A stretch of 64,000 nucleotides of DNA, from positions 71,268,888 through 71,332,887 of the forward strand of contig NC_082596.1 in the NCBI RefSeq assembly GCF_030936135.1. Direction: 5' to 3'. The translations under genes and the position numbers were made by a program. Origin of the DNA: Gavia stellata (Eukaryota > Chordata > Aves > Gaviiformes > Gaviidae). The notes under the pieces were generated by a model. It did not search any database and had not been told where the DNA came from. It saw only the letters and a program-made list of their open reading frames with translations. Positions 38,601-53,600 of this stretch are shown here, in pieces. The stretch's first letter is position 1, and each line of letters starts with the position of its first letter.

Positions 38601-41600
38601 TTCTTAGGTTTTCTTTTCAAAGGTTTCTGTGTATCTCTTAAGTTTATACTACATTTTTAGTTTCAGTACATTTCTAAAGTACAAATCTTGTTTTGTTTTG
38701 TTCCATTTCTAGAGCTTAACATTTAATGAGACAAGTTCCAGCCTGTTTACTTTTTTTCTTCAAATGATACATAACAACATCCTGGAGATTGGGAGCAGGT
38801 AAAAAAGAAGTTAGTTTTTCTTTGTATAGTGTGTTTGGGTTTTTTGGTTGGTTGTTTTTTTCTATTAAGCAGGATACTATAATTGGCTCAGGGGATTTTT
38901 GATAGCTGTCTTTTAAGGATTTTTATTTCACGTTAATTTGAAATCTGTTTATCAGTTTAAGCTCTGTAAAAGCATGAAGAGTTTGGAGTTAATTTATATT
39001 TGAATAAAATGTCTCTTTCCCGCCTGGATGATGTTAACTATACACAGAACGCATTATTCTATAAATATGTAACCTTCTTCATGTAGTTCAAAAGAAAAAT
39101 ATTCTAAAATGTTGGGATCCATAGTGGTGAACAAAAGCAAGGTAACATCCAAGCAAACATGCAAAAGCCTTGTTAGTCATCTCCCTGTAGTGCAAAATTA
39201 AACCTTTTCTGCATGGCCTTGCTATTTGGCAAGTTACAATAAAAATAAAAGGCAATAACAAATGGAATTAAAATTATTGGCAACTCCAAAATTAGGAATC
39301 AGATGTTATAGGGGGTGGTAATGCAGATTTCTTTGTGTGTTGCTAGAACTACTGATCTGGTATTTACGTTTTGCCTCTAGGTGGCAAATGTGTACCATGT
39401 CTAGAAAGCAAGTACTTATATTGCCATTATTTGTAAATTCAGGGTCAGGTATATTAGAATGAATAGCTTCTTGCTCTTGAAAAAAATACCTTTATTTTAG
39501 AATACTTAATCTCATAGGATTGAAGGAGGGGGAAAAAAGCTTTCAACGAGGCAAACAGAAGAGCGTTTATAGGTTTTTCTGGCATTGACGCTTACACTCC
39601 CTTTGGCAGGATCATGAGAATGCTGACATGGCATGCCATTAATAAGGACTAACTGACATCAGTATATTTAATAGAAGTTTAATGGTTTTAAAGAAAGCAC
39701 ACCCTGACAAAGGCAACTTCACACTTACTTAAATTCAGTCACAGCTCGACTGAAAAAATACTGTTCATCTTGGAATGTATTTGCCCTTTTTAAGTAGCTC
39801 ATTCTCATTTCTTCAAGAAAACCCCACCCAAAACTGCAAATAAGTTTAGTAAATGAATACACTCTTTAACTGATGGTTCTCAAAAAGCCATCATAGTTAG
39901 TCAACACTCACTTGATGTTTTGAGGAAAATGCTGATTGTTGAGCTAGGGACCTCGAAGGAATCTTTTAATACCGTTTGATACATTTATCAAAAGTCTGGA
40001 AAAATTTAAAATTACTGCTAGAAGAATTTACAGGTGACACAAAACATAGGTAAGATCACTGCTAGAATGTAGTATGTGGCTCTGGTGTCCGGTTGCATAA
40101 TTTCATTCTCTTCAGTTTCACTAAGTCATTCAGGTAGTAATGGTAAAATGGACGTTATAATACAATATCTCATTACTTCAAAGGAGTGTTGTGAAAATAA
40201 TTCCCTTGGGTTTTGTGAGACATAGTCATTTTGTTGCTGCCAGCATAGAAAAATCCATAAAGTAACGGGGAACTCTGTCTTCAGTAGCACATCTAAATGT
40301 GATACATTACTATTACTATGTGTGGTCTTACTGGCTTTATACAAGTGACAAGATAGGGCAAGTGTTAATGAACCTCCCCCTGGCTACGTCTGTATGCATT
40401 CTTTGAAGCCATGAGAAACAAACCAAGATTTACTCTTCTGCAAAATGATAACTGGCAACTTCAGTGAACTGTTCAAGCGGGGGGGCAGGAGGTTGAGTAT
40501 AATTACAAATAATAAGGTTTATCATTTCACAGGATGTAGTGGTTTTTCCTAATTAGAAGTAAGATAGCTTCCTGCGTGAGCAGTTAAATGAGGAAATAAA
40601 TGTGATTTACAGTACAGCTGGGATGTATCAAAACAGATCACATGCTCTATTGGGCTAATTTCCCTAAAATTAAAGTGATACTTATTTGTGGGGAAAAAAA
40701 CAAACCAAAACACACACACTCCCAACCCCCCTGAAAAAAAACAAACCAAAACCCCGAGAAAATATTTTCCTTGGCCAGATGATGCTGTGCAAGTATAAAC
40801 AAAGATTAAACACCTCAATTTAAATTATTGATTTAAATTATTTCGTAGTTAAAAATTTGACTTGTGCTGCTGGAAGAGCTTTTTTTTCAGAAAACTTAGC
40901 AAGATTTGATAGTGGTGAACATTTATATTTTAATTTAATGTGTATGTCTGCTGTTTCTGAGAAAAGTTGGAAGTGTTCCATCTCAAAATCCACCTGAATT
41001 TAATTCCTGATGTAGATGTACAGTATGTGCTTCAGCCTATGGATTTTTAGTGGGCACCTGCTAGGAGCTGTTTAGATAATAATTAAATACATTATAGTTC
41101 AAAAGATTTGTCCAGTGCACTTTGTACAAGAACACTTGTTTTGAAGCTATGTAAGATGTAACATAAAGAATTACAAAGCTTAGATGAAGGGTGGCTCTGC
41201 AGCTGAAGGAGGAAGGAGGCATTGTGATATGAGATCAGTTATAAAATTTCTTTAATGACAGTTGTCTACTGGAGTTTGTTCACAGGAAAGGAATATGTGT
41301 ATTAGTGGTTTTTTTCACTGTTTAACTTAAAACTTCTGGAGCCTTATGTAGATTCCTAGAGGAAAGAACAAACAGTTTTAAGTAAGGCTAACTAGCAAGC
41401 ATGTAGTGTGTTTCTTATTGAAACACATATGTTATACTTGAAAAAAATAATTACATGTTTAATGGCTATTGCAATCTTCTTGTTGCATGTTTTGATTTTT
41501 TTTTTAATTTTTTTTTCTTTTATTCTTTAATAGGTACTACTTACAGTGCTGTGGAATTCCACAGGGCTCCATTTTGTCAACCTTACTTTGCAGCTTATGC

Positions 41601-44600
41601 TATGGAGACATGGAAAACAAATTGCTCTGTGGAGTACAGCAGGATGGGTAGGGATGCTTTGTTCTGTGCTCTGTTATAGTAATGCATAATATATGTGATT
41701 TTAGTATATACATAGTATATATATTATAGTACATGTGTTTATTGTGTATATAGTATAGTATATATGTGACATTTTCTCTGAAGTTTAATTTTGAATTTTA
41801 AGGATTTCCGACTCTCCCTTAGGAAGCATGGTGCACACAAAGATCTCTGCAGCTTCAGTGTCACTGTGGTTGTTTTGAGAGGGAATTTCCCTGTTTGTCA
41901 TAAGATTGGGAAGAAAAGTGCTGAAAAGAAGGTGTCCCAGATCTGTGGGTGGCAGACGTGTTCTTACAAAGAGCACAGTATTTAGGGATGCTTTAGAGTC
42001 TTACAAGCACTTCGTGTACATGTAAGAAGTTTGTGGTTCTCCCACACTCATTCCCACAACATTTGTGGTCTTTTGTCCTCAAACAAGATGGGCTGTTTGT
42101 TAGAGGGTTTCCGATACTCCAGGCTTCTGCCTGAGGACTTTCCAGTTCACCAACTGTAAATCTAAACATTTTATCAAGGTCACAGCTTTGTGGCAGATTT
42201 TTTACAAGGCATGTTGGTTCTTGTTTGAAGCCCTGTGTGGCTCTTGGTACATCTTCTAAATGTTTGTGCCCTGCTTGTGGTCTCTTCTTAGGAGCTTGAC
42301 AGAAAGCTAGCCTGGTAAAAGCTCTACCTCTTTATTAGCCATAAAAACTTCAGGTTCCCGTTTACCTCCATATGAACTGATCCCCAGCTGAATCACAGAT
42401 TAGGGTCTTTAGGCAAGAGCTAGACATTGGTGAACCCCGTGAAGCTTGTCCGTGTTCACATAACTCCCTCCATTGCTGTGAATTCTGTCCTAAGAAAGAA
42501 AAAAGAAATTAAGACGTGTGTAGCGGTTCTCCAGATAAGTGCATCTGTTTGGTGTCTCTTCTTGGGAGGTAATGGAAAGTCTCAGAATTTTAAACATTTC
42601 CCTGCACAAGAAGTAGAGTTCTTCTCATAGGCTTTAGGATGCTGTGATGGTACGAGTCTAAACAGCTCTCTGTTGCTTTCAAAGGATGTTGTTTATACAT
42701 ACTGAAATTATGAAACTGATTCAGAAGAATGCACTTTTCTATGTAACAGTTGTTTTTATATAGAACAGATTCTAGAATGTTTCTTAAGTGTCTGTTGAAT
42801 GATTTCGATAGTTTCATTTGGCCTTTGAGTCAAAAAAATAACTTGGCTATTGACTTGGCTAGGCAAAGGTGCAGCTGATCTGATCATAGTGATGGCAGTA
42901 CTCCTGCTTTGAACGCGAGACTGGTCAAGATCATCTCCAGAGCTTCCTCTCTGTGACCTACTAGACAGGATTTATCAGAAAAATATGGGCATGCTTGGGG
43001 CCTGAATGCTGTTGAAAAAGAAAATCCCAGCCTTTACAGTGGTAGACTGTAGTCTGTTTTACAGTCAAGTTATAGCTTCACAAACAAGTTATTACATGGC
43101 AAACAAAGATACAGAATTAGAGCACATCAAGAATCTGGTATGTGCTTGTGTACCTGGTATTACACGTCCTTTGTCTTGTGGATTAAGATACTGCAAATTC
43201 TCCCTTGGAAAAGTGTAAAACCCTGCACCCAAGAAGCTACTGTGGAATAGCTTGTGTGCTGTAAAGTCCTGTCGTGTTTCATGTAGCCAGCCCCTTTGCT
43301 TTCTTATTTTTATTTTTTTTCATTTATTTTTAGGAAAGAAGCAGAGCTGAGAATTTCTTCATGAGACTCGATTTGGAGATCATATTGGCCTCTACCTTCT
43401 TGTGAATTGAAATGGGCACATTGGTGCTCTGAAGAGTATGACAAAAATTTGAAAGGATTACATATCAAAAAATCTAACATCAGTTTCTTCTTGATTACAG
43501 AGTCCTTATACGTCTCATTGATGACTTTTTGCTGATTACGCCACATTTAATGCAGGCAAGAACTTTTCTAAGGTATGTTATTAAAAACAGTCTTCAAAGT
43601 AATAAGCATTAACACCTTTTAGGTCATTCTTTTTCATCTCCTTAGTACATGCTTGTACATATAGATATATTTGTTTTATGGGTTAATAATCAAGGTCTGT
43701 TTTGGAGTCCTTGCCAGTAGCCTGTGCCTGGGAAGAATCCTAAAAGCTACATTCTTGATGGCCAGCTAACAATCTGTTGCAGCTCAGATGGTGGGGGAAT
43801 CCTGCTGAGGTTTAAATTAGGGATCTAGCTATGGACCTTGATGGAGCTTCTAGCAGCAGTTAGTAGTGCAGACTAACCAAAGCAGCTGGCAGTTGTCTTT
43901 TAGGACCATTCTCCCTCAATTTTTTAAGATGTCTTAGTTACATTCTTAAAATGTTTTTATTAGGCAGGCATGCTGCTACCTTCTATTCCTAGGGAAAGAA
44001 TGCAACTTTTCTCTGATCCAATATTGCTAAGAATTTTCTGGTTGTTAATATTCTGGGGTGAGTATTTGAAGATACTGATAGCATGGCAGCATGCAGCTCA
44101 CACAGAAGTTTTCATACAGTAATTCTTTAAAGTGCTTCAGAACTACCTTTTTTAAAAATTGGGCCCCAAAAGAGGTTCCTGGTTACCGTGGATATGAATG
44201 TACAGTCAGTATCCGAGAAGAGTTCTGCTGATGCGAAAGCCAGTTTTAAGGACCCAAAGGAGAGGTCTTGAAGAAAAGCTTAGCATGTGCAATGCAGTGA
44301 GTTGCATCATACCATTCAATAGTCAGAAAGATGCAGCTCTGTTGTGGGCCTGAAAGGTGATGGGGAAATCAATTAAGTACAGTTTGGAGTATAAATTGTA
44401 CTTAATAGTGGATAGTGTACTTCGAAGACTTCGTTTGTCCTCATTTCCTTATCAGAACGGAAGGAAATTTCTGGGGATGTGTGGATTTACAGTTCTGGAA
44501 ATCATAAGTCAAACTAAGAGGCTGGGGATGCCTCAAGCTGTTAATCTCTATAACATCTCCTCAGCATAATGTCACTTGCAGTAGCATTGCTGATATTGTC

Positions 44601-47600
44601 CTCCTTGCCCTTTGAAGTTACCAGCATCTTTGTTCTATATCAATTTCTGCACCAGCTGTGTTGATTTTCTGTAGATGAGTAGCATCTTCTGTGCAAGTTT
44701 TCCAGAACTGCTTACAGATCCTATGAACTCTCTGACACAAATGGAGTAGTAACAATTTTTTCTAATGTAGTATTAGAACTGGGGGACTCAAGAAATTAAT
44801 TTTGAGGAGACAGCGTTATGACTATTACCCCCCAACAAGAAGAGCCTACCTCTTCCTCTCACTCTCTAAAAGGATGAAGCCTGCACATGAATACATCGCC
44901 AAGTAAGACCAACTGCTGCTTGTCCATGAGCTGACACTACTCCAATGTGTAGTAGGTAATCAGCAGGCATTCTGGCAACGAAAACATCCTTAGGGAAAAC
45001 TTTGTGGAGAAAATTCCAAGCTTTTCATGAGATAAATGAGGTTCCTGTTGTGTGGATTCTCCTTGTTTTCATTAACTTTCAAAAACAAGAACTTGTCATC
45101 TGTCTTTTTCCAGTGATTTTAATGTCAATGATTTCTGTGAGTGTGTTTTATGCAGCTTGTCTCAAATATTTTGTGGCTTAAGTTCTTCATTTGCATTAAT
45201 TTGTAAAAGTTTTTCTCCATTATCCTCATATCCGTAAGCTTATTTATTTATTTTATGTAATTATTTACCTCTAATATCTTCAGTTTTGTTTATTTCTAGC
45301 TGTGTTCCTCAGCCTAAAGAGTTGGCTGTGTTTTCCTTTGTTCTTTGGTTTCTGTCTTTTTATGCAAGACCATATGTGTTCTGCAGCATGGGGTTTTTTT
45401 GTTTGATTTTGCAGGGGGAGTTAGGCTAACTGTTTATATCTGTTTTAGGACTCTAGCAACAGGTATTCCTGAGTATGGCTTCTTAATAAACCCCAATAAG
45501 ACGGTCGTGAATTTTCCTGTTGATGATATCCCAGGATGTTCCAAATTTAAACAGCTGCCAGATTGTCGTTTGATCCCGTGGTGTGGTTTATTATTAGATA
45601 TACAGACTCTCGAGGTTTACTGTGATTACTCCAGGTAACTAGAGTTGTATACTCCAGTGTCAGCTTCACGATGTATTGTACACAGTGTGAGAAACACAAG
45701 TGTGTCTTGTGAATGTTGTAGTTGAATTAACTGCAAAATAGATTTTACAATTCTGTTTCTTATACAGTAATTTAAACATTTTATTCTGCTGTGCAGCCTG
45801 CTATTTTCTTCATTCCATCCTGGTGGAATGTACATACCGTTAACACCATTGAATGTGGCACAGGTCACTAGTGACTGGAAGTCATATATCGTATGGTGGC
45901 TACATGGTTCTGAGAAAGTTTATTCAGTCACCTCAGTTCAGCTTCTTTCACCATTATGCACTGTATTGTACCTGATATCATATAACTACACTTATTGTTC
46001 TGAAATTGTTATTTTTTGTACCTTCCTAAAAGAAGCAGTAAGTATTACATGAACTATGATTGGGATTAATTTTGTATAGACTGGAGGGACTAGTAATCGT
46101 TTCAACATCAGAGGTGTTCCTTCTGGTACGCTTCAGATGGTAGTGTAGGGGAGAAGTAACCTCTCTTTAAACTAGCAACCTTGATGATATACACAAAGCA
46201 TCTGAAGTGGCATAGAACTCAGGATGGGACAATGTGTCCTACTGAAAAGCTGTAGACCCTTTACATGGACTACTAGAGATGGCATTAGACATCTGCTAAA
46301 GATTAACAAGAAAGAACTGTTTAAACTGAAGGATAATATTGCTGTCTTATTGACCATATTTAGTATAAACAGCCCTTGCATACATGTAAGTGGGAAATTA
46401 GGAGGAGGTTTTCCATCACCAGAGTGATGAAGTTCTTCAGTAGTCTTCCAACACAGAAAAGCTTGGTCAGTTTAGGAAAGGAATTTATATGACATGATTT
46501 TCTGTAACAACAGAGAACTAAAATCAACAGCCAAAGAGATTCATTCACTAGCTGTGTTTCTAAAAGAGACAGCTTATGTTGATGAGGGCATTGGTGCTAC
46601 TGGTCTGGGAGACACTAATCAGAACCCTGAGGGTGTTTGTTACAAGGGCCTCCTTGCTTTTGATAAGCTTGATTTAAGTAATTGGAACGCCAAGGTGAAC
46701 TGAGGTGGTTTCCAGCCTAAGCTCCTGCATTGCGTGGATCACAGAGTATAACCTGGTTGTCACTGGAGTCAATAATGGTCTGGCTAGACCATGTGTTTTA
46801 GAAATATATTTAGTTTGTGTTTAAGGTTATTGGTTTGGGGTTTTTAGCAGGGTGAATTATTCAGCCCTGAGGTATTGAAGTAATTTCTTAGCTAATAGCT
46901 TTAATGCCACAATGTCTAGTCTCTTTCTAAATTGAATTTAGTTATAGTCATCTTTTAGCTACTGGCTCATTGATTAGCAGGCAATCTCTGTGACATGAGA
47001 AATTAAATGAGGCTTACTTTACAGAATTTCATTTAGTCTATTAGCCCATGGAGTTTGTTTAACTACTTTTTTTTTTTTCTCCCTAGTTATACCTGTACTT
47101 CTATCAGATCAAGTCTTTCCTTCAATTCAAGTAGAACAGCTGGGAAAAACATGAAATACAAATTGATTACAGTCCTCAAACTGAAATGCCATTGTTTATT
47201 TCTTGATTTACAGGTGGGAATATGGAAATGGATGTTTGGAAATATTGAGATTAGTGATAAAGAGCATTAAAACTGCTTTGAGTTCTAACATAAAGAGTTG
47301 ATTTTGAGAGGTAATCCACATAACTTGGAAATGTTGACATCAACTAAAATGTGGGGTCTCAGTACCTTCCAGAACTGAGCCTTCATAACATTGTTAACTT
47401 AGGTACATAAAAGAAATCTTTGAAGTTTAGCGTAAAATGTTTTTTCTCTAGATCTGTAAATCATCTTACGCTGTTGAACTTGAACAATCCTATCATGACA
47501 CTAAAATATTCCTATAGCTCTGTTTCTGTTCTGTTCTAGATCAACAGCCTTAGAACAGTTTTCATTAACATCTACAAGATATTTTTACTTCAGGCTTACA

Positions 47601-50600
47601 GGTAGGTCACTGTCTTCTGCAGTAACTCTGAATCAATTTCATTACTCTTTCCTGACACATGGAGGAGCTACGGATTAGGAAAAAGCAGGCAGTATAAGTG
47701 TGCAGTGGTAAATGTCAGTAGTGAGTCACATTATTCTTGTGTCAACACTATTCTTACATAACATTCTTAGATTCAGGATACAGGATTATATTGATGTGTG
47801 TGTTTAAGTGACACTTCACTAAATGGGTTTTCAGTGTCTCTTGGTATTGACAGCTGACCTCAAGAAAAGCAGTCTGTTTTACTGCAGGAGAATGACGAGA
47901 AGCCTTATCACTCATTAACCAGTTTCTATTTAAAACTTTGTATCTATTAAAATCATATAGAACTTTGACCTGTATAACTTTGCCTTAAGTGAGGTTTCAT
48001 TCTGCCAAGTTACTTGCAGTTTCTTAGCTGCTGATAATGTCTTAATTGCTCCTTAGCTGGTAATATCTTGGTTTTTGTGAGCTGTTCTTGACTAGCAGAG
48101 GAAGTGAATGTTTTGAACAAGGATAAAGGGAAAGAAATCAAAACTGATAAGTAAGTTGGGAGAAAATACTAATCTCTGTGTGCCCAGCACTTTAAATGAT
48201 TGGCAGCACCAAGTAATTGTTTGTTTATTGTTTTAACGCAAAAAAGATGTAAGAGGTGCTTCCCTCTTTACAGAAATCAGGTGTTGCTCTTTTGCTAGGT
48301 TCATACTTCTTAGGAAGTGACATTTTAGTTTTGTTCTTAGATTCAGCTTGGTCCACATTCACCTTGTTATCATTCTTGTGTCCAAGAAGTATAATTGGAC
48401 TTGTCTAGTTACAGCACTGGTGTGTCAAACTGTTAAACTTTGTGTTGTGAGTGACTTACGGTTTTTCTCTGATGTTGAACATGATGACTTAGTTACTTCT
48501 GTTTGCTTTTATGGTAGCACTCTAACAAAGGTCTTTATGTTAGAGTACCTTTAAAAAACTGTCCACCATGCTAACAGCGTGTCAGGCAAATTCAGCCAGA
48601 GCTCTGTGATGCGGTGTGGTAATTATATTTATCCTTTAAATATTTTAAAATTTCAGAATTTCTTGAAGTGATTACGCTTATGCTGGGTTAATTTAATAAA
48701 GAAGTATATACATTGTTGAGTAAGTAAAAATCAGCATTGTAATTGTTGACGGTATTTAGCGTAACCAGGATTATAATGCCAGAGTCTGAAGAAAAAAAAG
48801 AAAAAAAAAAAGACAGCAGTTTTAAAATATGTCCAAATAGAGGTGTAAAGGAGCATACAATACAAGTAATTTCCATAGAACTGGCTTCCAAACAAACAAA
48901 AGAGTGGGGATGCTGGTCTGTGGAACACTACGTCATTTGGAGGTCTGTTTTCCTGAATTCCTGAACAGAATTTGTTGTGGGTTTTTGTTTTGTTTTTTCT
49001 TCCTTGCCTGCTTTCTCATATGGGTGTTCTCTGGCTGCATGGTCTGTGATATGGAATTAGTAATGATGTGTAGTTTAACTTCCCCTGCACATAAGACAGT
49101 CGTTGTCCTCAGGAGAGAATTCTGTATGGAGGCAGACAGTTTCCAGATCTTTCATGACAGAATTTACAAACAAACATCATATGTGTCTGACACTCCAGGG
49201 ATATGTATATATAGGAGAGGTGTCATATGCTAACAGCGTTGATATAGCTAAAGACTGTTGGGTGCTTTTAAATGTTATATAGTGCCTAAGGCATGTAATC
49301 ATAGTTTCACTTGAAATTGCAAATGACTTGTAATTAAATAGGCTGTTTTTGTGAACAGGTTCCATGCCTGTGTTCTTCAACTTCCATTTAACCAGCAAGT
49401 TAGAAACAATCCGTATTTCTTCCTAAGGATCATCTCTGAGACTGCATCATGCTGCTATTCTATCCTGAAAGCAAAAAACACAGGTATAGTATGTTAATGG
49501 CTATGAAGTAGCATATTTGGGTTTGGGGGTTTTTTTTGACAAATAAAATGTCTTGAATGTGCAGTCAGATCATATCATTTTGAGAAAAAGATCAAGAATG
49601 AAAAATATGGAGTGCATGGTAGGCCTCATGGTGCATTTTTTTCTTGAACTCAATTTCCTGAAAATACTAAGGTGTTTCAGGTTTTATTTTTTAGTCCTTT
49701 GCTGACATAGGAGACTTCATTGACTACATAGGTTTTTAGTAAAAAATCTTGGAGTGATTTTATAGAAAGAGAGGAGAGGTCAGATATACTTCTTAATGCT
49801 CCTAATTTTCAGTGACATTATTTTCCTGTTCTGTCTCTAGGGGTTGCTTTAGGTAACAAAGGCGCATCTGGTGTGTTCCCTTCTGAGGCAGCAGAATGGC
49901 TCTGCTACCATGCCTTCACTGTCAAACTGGCAAACCACAAAGTTGTTTACAAATGCCTGCTTAAGCCCCTAAAAATTTGTAAGTATTTGATTATTTTTAC
50001 AGCTTGAAATATGGTTAATTGTAATAAAACTTGGAATCTAATGGATTTTTTTTAAGTTTTCTTATCATAAAGTATTGTTCTAAAATGTATATGAATGAGC
50101 TTTTTGATTTTAATCAAATCTACTAAGTAGGGAAATTAAAATGGTACATTTTTCAGCACGGTATTTTCTAGAGCCTTGTTCTTAAGGGAGAGCTATTGAT
50201 ACTTGGCACTCAGTAAGTCTGTACAGTTCAGAAAGCTTTATAAGACTGGGTTGATCATATAAGCATTCTCAGCAAGTTAACTAAATGTCGATTAACTGGC
50301 AACTAAATAAGTTCCTCCCACGATGTAAGCTCTTCCCAAAAAAAGTGTCACTGGGGTCACCTTGAAACAGAAGCACCTGCTGTGCTGCATATGCTATATT
50401 GTAATAGAGTTGAGTGGTGTTGGCAAATCTCTGACTCTTCTACTTGGTGAAAGAAGCTGTGTATCTGGCCTCTGGGGAGTGCTCTCTTTGACCAGTTGTG
50501 TGGTCTGTCCCCAGGCCAGACACAGTAATACTAGAATTTTCCATTTCTAAGACATTAAAACTGAACAGCAGTAGGTTTTTCTGAAGTGATCAGTACTGTT

Positions 50601-53600
50601 GAATTTAGCTGCAGTGAAGGCCAGTCTCTCAACACTGGCTCTGTAATTCACACTCTGAATGAGTCATTACTTAGGTGGTTTTATTGTAGAATACAGAGAA
50701 ATTCTTCAGTCTGGTTCTAGAATAACCCGTTTGATTTTAAATGTGTTGCAAGCTTCCCTTGATACCTGTGGTGAGGCCCAGTGCCCCAAAAGGAGAGCAG
50801 TTCTGCTTTTGAAAGTAAACATTTCCTTCCCATATCAAAGGCTTGCAGCAATGCCTGAGTGCACACAGTCTGATTTTTGGTGGTGCAGTGTGAATGTATC
50901 AAAGAAGACACTTGAACACCTACAGGAAACAAACTGATGGTCAGTATTGCACCAGGTGCATTCCTGACAGCAGCGGACTTTCTGTACGGAGCAGAATTCC
51001 AGCAGCCTGGAGAAGCTCCTTCTCTCAGAGTTGCTGACTCCAAAACCAGAGGCACCATGCCTGCTAGCCAGTTCTGTTCAGCCCTTCTAGAAGTACCAGC
51101 GGAGGCAGGCCTGCTTCTGGGAAGGGAAGAAATGGCAGCTTGCTTCACATGGCGAGGACAGAAACTGAAGAACTGAGCAGAGAATGCAGTAGTCACACCC
51201 TGTAGGATAATTGTTTCTCTGGGTGCTGTGTCAGTTCTCCAAGATCCATATAGAACACACCTGAGTTTTCATCTCTAGTGCTGAAGGTTTTGCTCTTGGG
51301 ATCTTTGACAGGCAGACCATGATCCAAGCCAAAGCTCCCCCATCCTTCTCTGTACGTGTTTTGGTGTTGAATCTGACAGTACGTTCAGGGAGGAGGTGCA
51401 GCCCCAGGAGGCTTTATTGTTCAGCAGAATCTCGTCTTCCATGGGTGTGTACATCTGCCGTAGAAGTGGTCTCCGATGTCCATAAATCACACCACCACAG
51501 ATACCAGGAAAAATGGGCTGGGAAGTAGAGGTGGAATCTTTCCTAGTTTAAATAATGAGTTTTTCCTACATATGATTGTCATTAGGTTCCTTTTGCTGTA
51601 CCCGCACAGCCCCTTGTCTAACCACAATGCTGACCCGAAACTTGTGTGTGGTACAGGCCTAGCTCCGTATACGCAGTTCCTAATCCAAGAAGGGAAAGCT
51701 GACCATCTATCAGCTGGCTCCTCTGGCAGCGAGAATTGCCCTTGCAGAAATGGAATAACCTTGCTTCCTAAATTGCTGGGGAGAACTATTAATGTTGAAC
51801 TTGCTGAGCGGTGTGGGGGTGGAGCTGGAAAGGTCCAAAGGCAAGCAGAAAATTAGTGGTGACGTTCTCTTTAAAAGAGTAATTTCCAGCTGTTCTTTTA
51901 TAAATCTTACCTTCTCTGAGCCAGAATCTGTTCTTCACATCTGTAATGTCAAGACAACTCTCTGTTTTTTTTCTACATGGGCCGGTTTCTTTTGGAAATA
52001 TCTGAGACTTCATGTACACTGCAGAAAGATCAAGGGTTCCCAGATTTTTGCTTAATGGGTACCTAAACAATTAGCAAACTGTGATCTGTGTGTACTGTGA
52101 AACTTTGAAGATGGAAGCTTTTGCTGTGGTCAGTCAACAGATCACTGTGGCCCAAGTAACTCGAATGCCATCTCTGAGAGATCTCCATTTGCCTATAGCC
52201 CCCTGAAATCTTACCTGTACTTCCACTAGCCCTGATCCACTTGTGCTGCAAGGATTGATACAGTACTTGGTGGAGCACTTCTGCAGTTTCTGTTTTTATG
52301 AAAAGCCGCCAAAACATCTACTAGGTAATTGGGCAGGAGAGTAGCTGTTTGGGGTCAGCTTGTCATGCAACTTGAATACTTACCAGTGACTGTAATTTTG
52401 AGAGGTGTTTTGGCTGCACATGTATTTGCTTCCCACCTGCCTTTCTCCTTCCTTTAAGAGTTGGTTGAGGTTTAAAAATAATTTCAAACTGTTTTTGAAA
52501 AGGGGCGTCTGGTGCTTTCTCAGTTCCTTCTAGGGGCTGGGCAGGAGGGAAGGTGAGGCATCAGTGTGCTGCAACTGTAAAGCTGTACAAAGACATCTTA
52601 CGATCTGTAGTTACAAGTTGTATCCATACCCTTGGTGTGAACGTGCATCATTATGTCCATGTCTCCAAGACCTCTGATCATAGATAAAAGCTAATTTTCA
52701 GTCACCTGATTGTACGTGGTGTTTATATTTTTATTTTCTTCCAAATTTAGTAAGATACTAAGTCCCCTGATCCTGCAGGACCCCACTAAAATCCATTTAA
52801 AGAGACATTGATAGATAGTTTTCTATTCAGTCTTATAAGTTAGTTTTGTTTGGCATGCATCAGACTTTTTCCTGGGTAATGTTACTGTAATCAGAACATC
52901 ATGTTGTAGAGAAAGTTACCGCAGAGCTGAGCATTATGTAGAGATACTGGAGCTAATTTTAAACACGGTATTTTAAGTTTTCTCTTACTTCTGGAAATCA
53001 GGTAGCATGTGTGGATGTCAGAGTAGCTGTGACAGGGAAGTCACTCGTTCTCAGGTGTGTTCCTGTAAAGTTAGCTCAGTATCTCTATATGGCACAACAG
53101 TCTGTAGCACAGAGATATCCAAGGCTGGTAATAGCACCTGTGTTGACTTAACAACTACACTTTTTGTTGTCATTTTGGAGTTTGTATCGGCTATATAAAA
53201 CCTATTATGCTTGCAAGATCATGTTGTTGACAGGAATTGATAGAAACTTAAATTTTTTTTCTTGTGTCCCTGCACATGCCTTTCCATTAATCTCCATGGG
53301 AATCAATATCAAGCTCATAGGTTTTGGGGAGGAGGTTCTTCCCATGTTTCCAAAACCTGTTAAATGTCAACTTTCAGGGGCTTGTCAGTACAAGTTGTCG
53401 TCATTCTTCAGAGTTAAGTATTTAACATAGTTACTGTTTAACATCCCTCCTGTTATTACCAGTAGGGAAAGGAGCAAGAGTCTTACCTTATCATGATAAG
53501 ATATAAATATATCATCTGTCTCCTTTCCAAATACAGAAAAAATGTTTATTGAGCACTTCTGCCTTTCTGCACCATTGGCAATTTTGCCAACTCTGTTTAG

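Noticed and set aside
41455-41679. Open frame spanning TERT exon 9
   Set aside because: It is in the wrong frame. The exon is translated in another frame as shown by the motif B residues and the exon 8/9/10 phases.
50717-51196. 159-codon minus-strand open frame in TERT intron 15
   Set aside because: No recognisable protein, and competing open frames on the plus strand. Listed only as a compositionally odd block.
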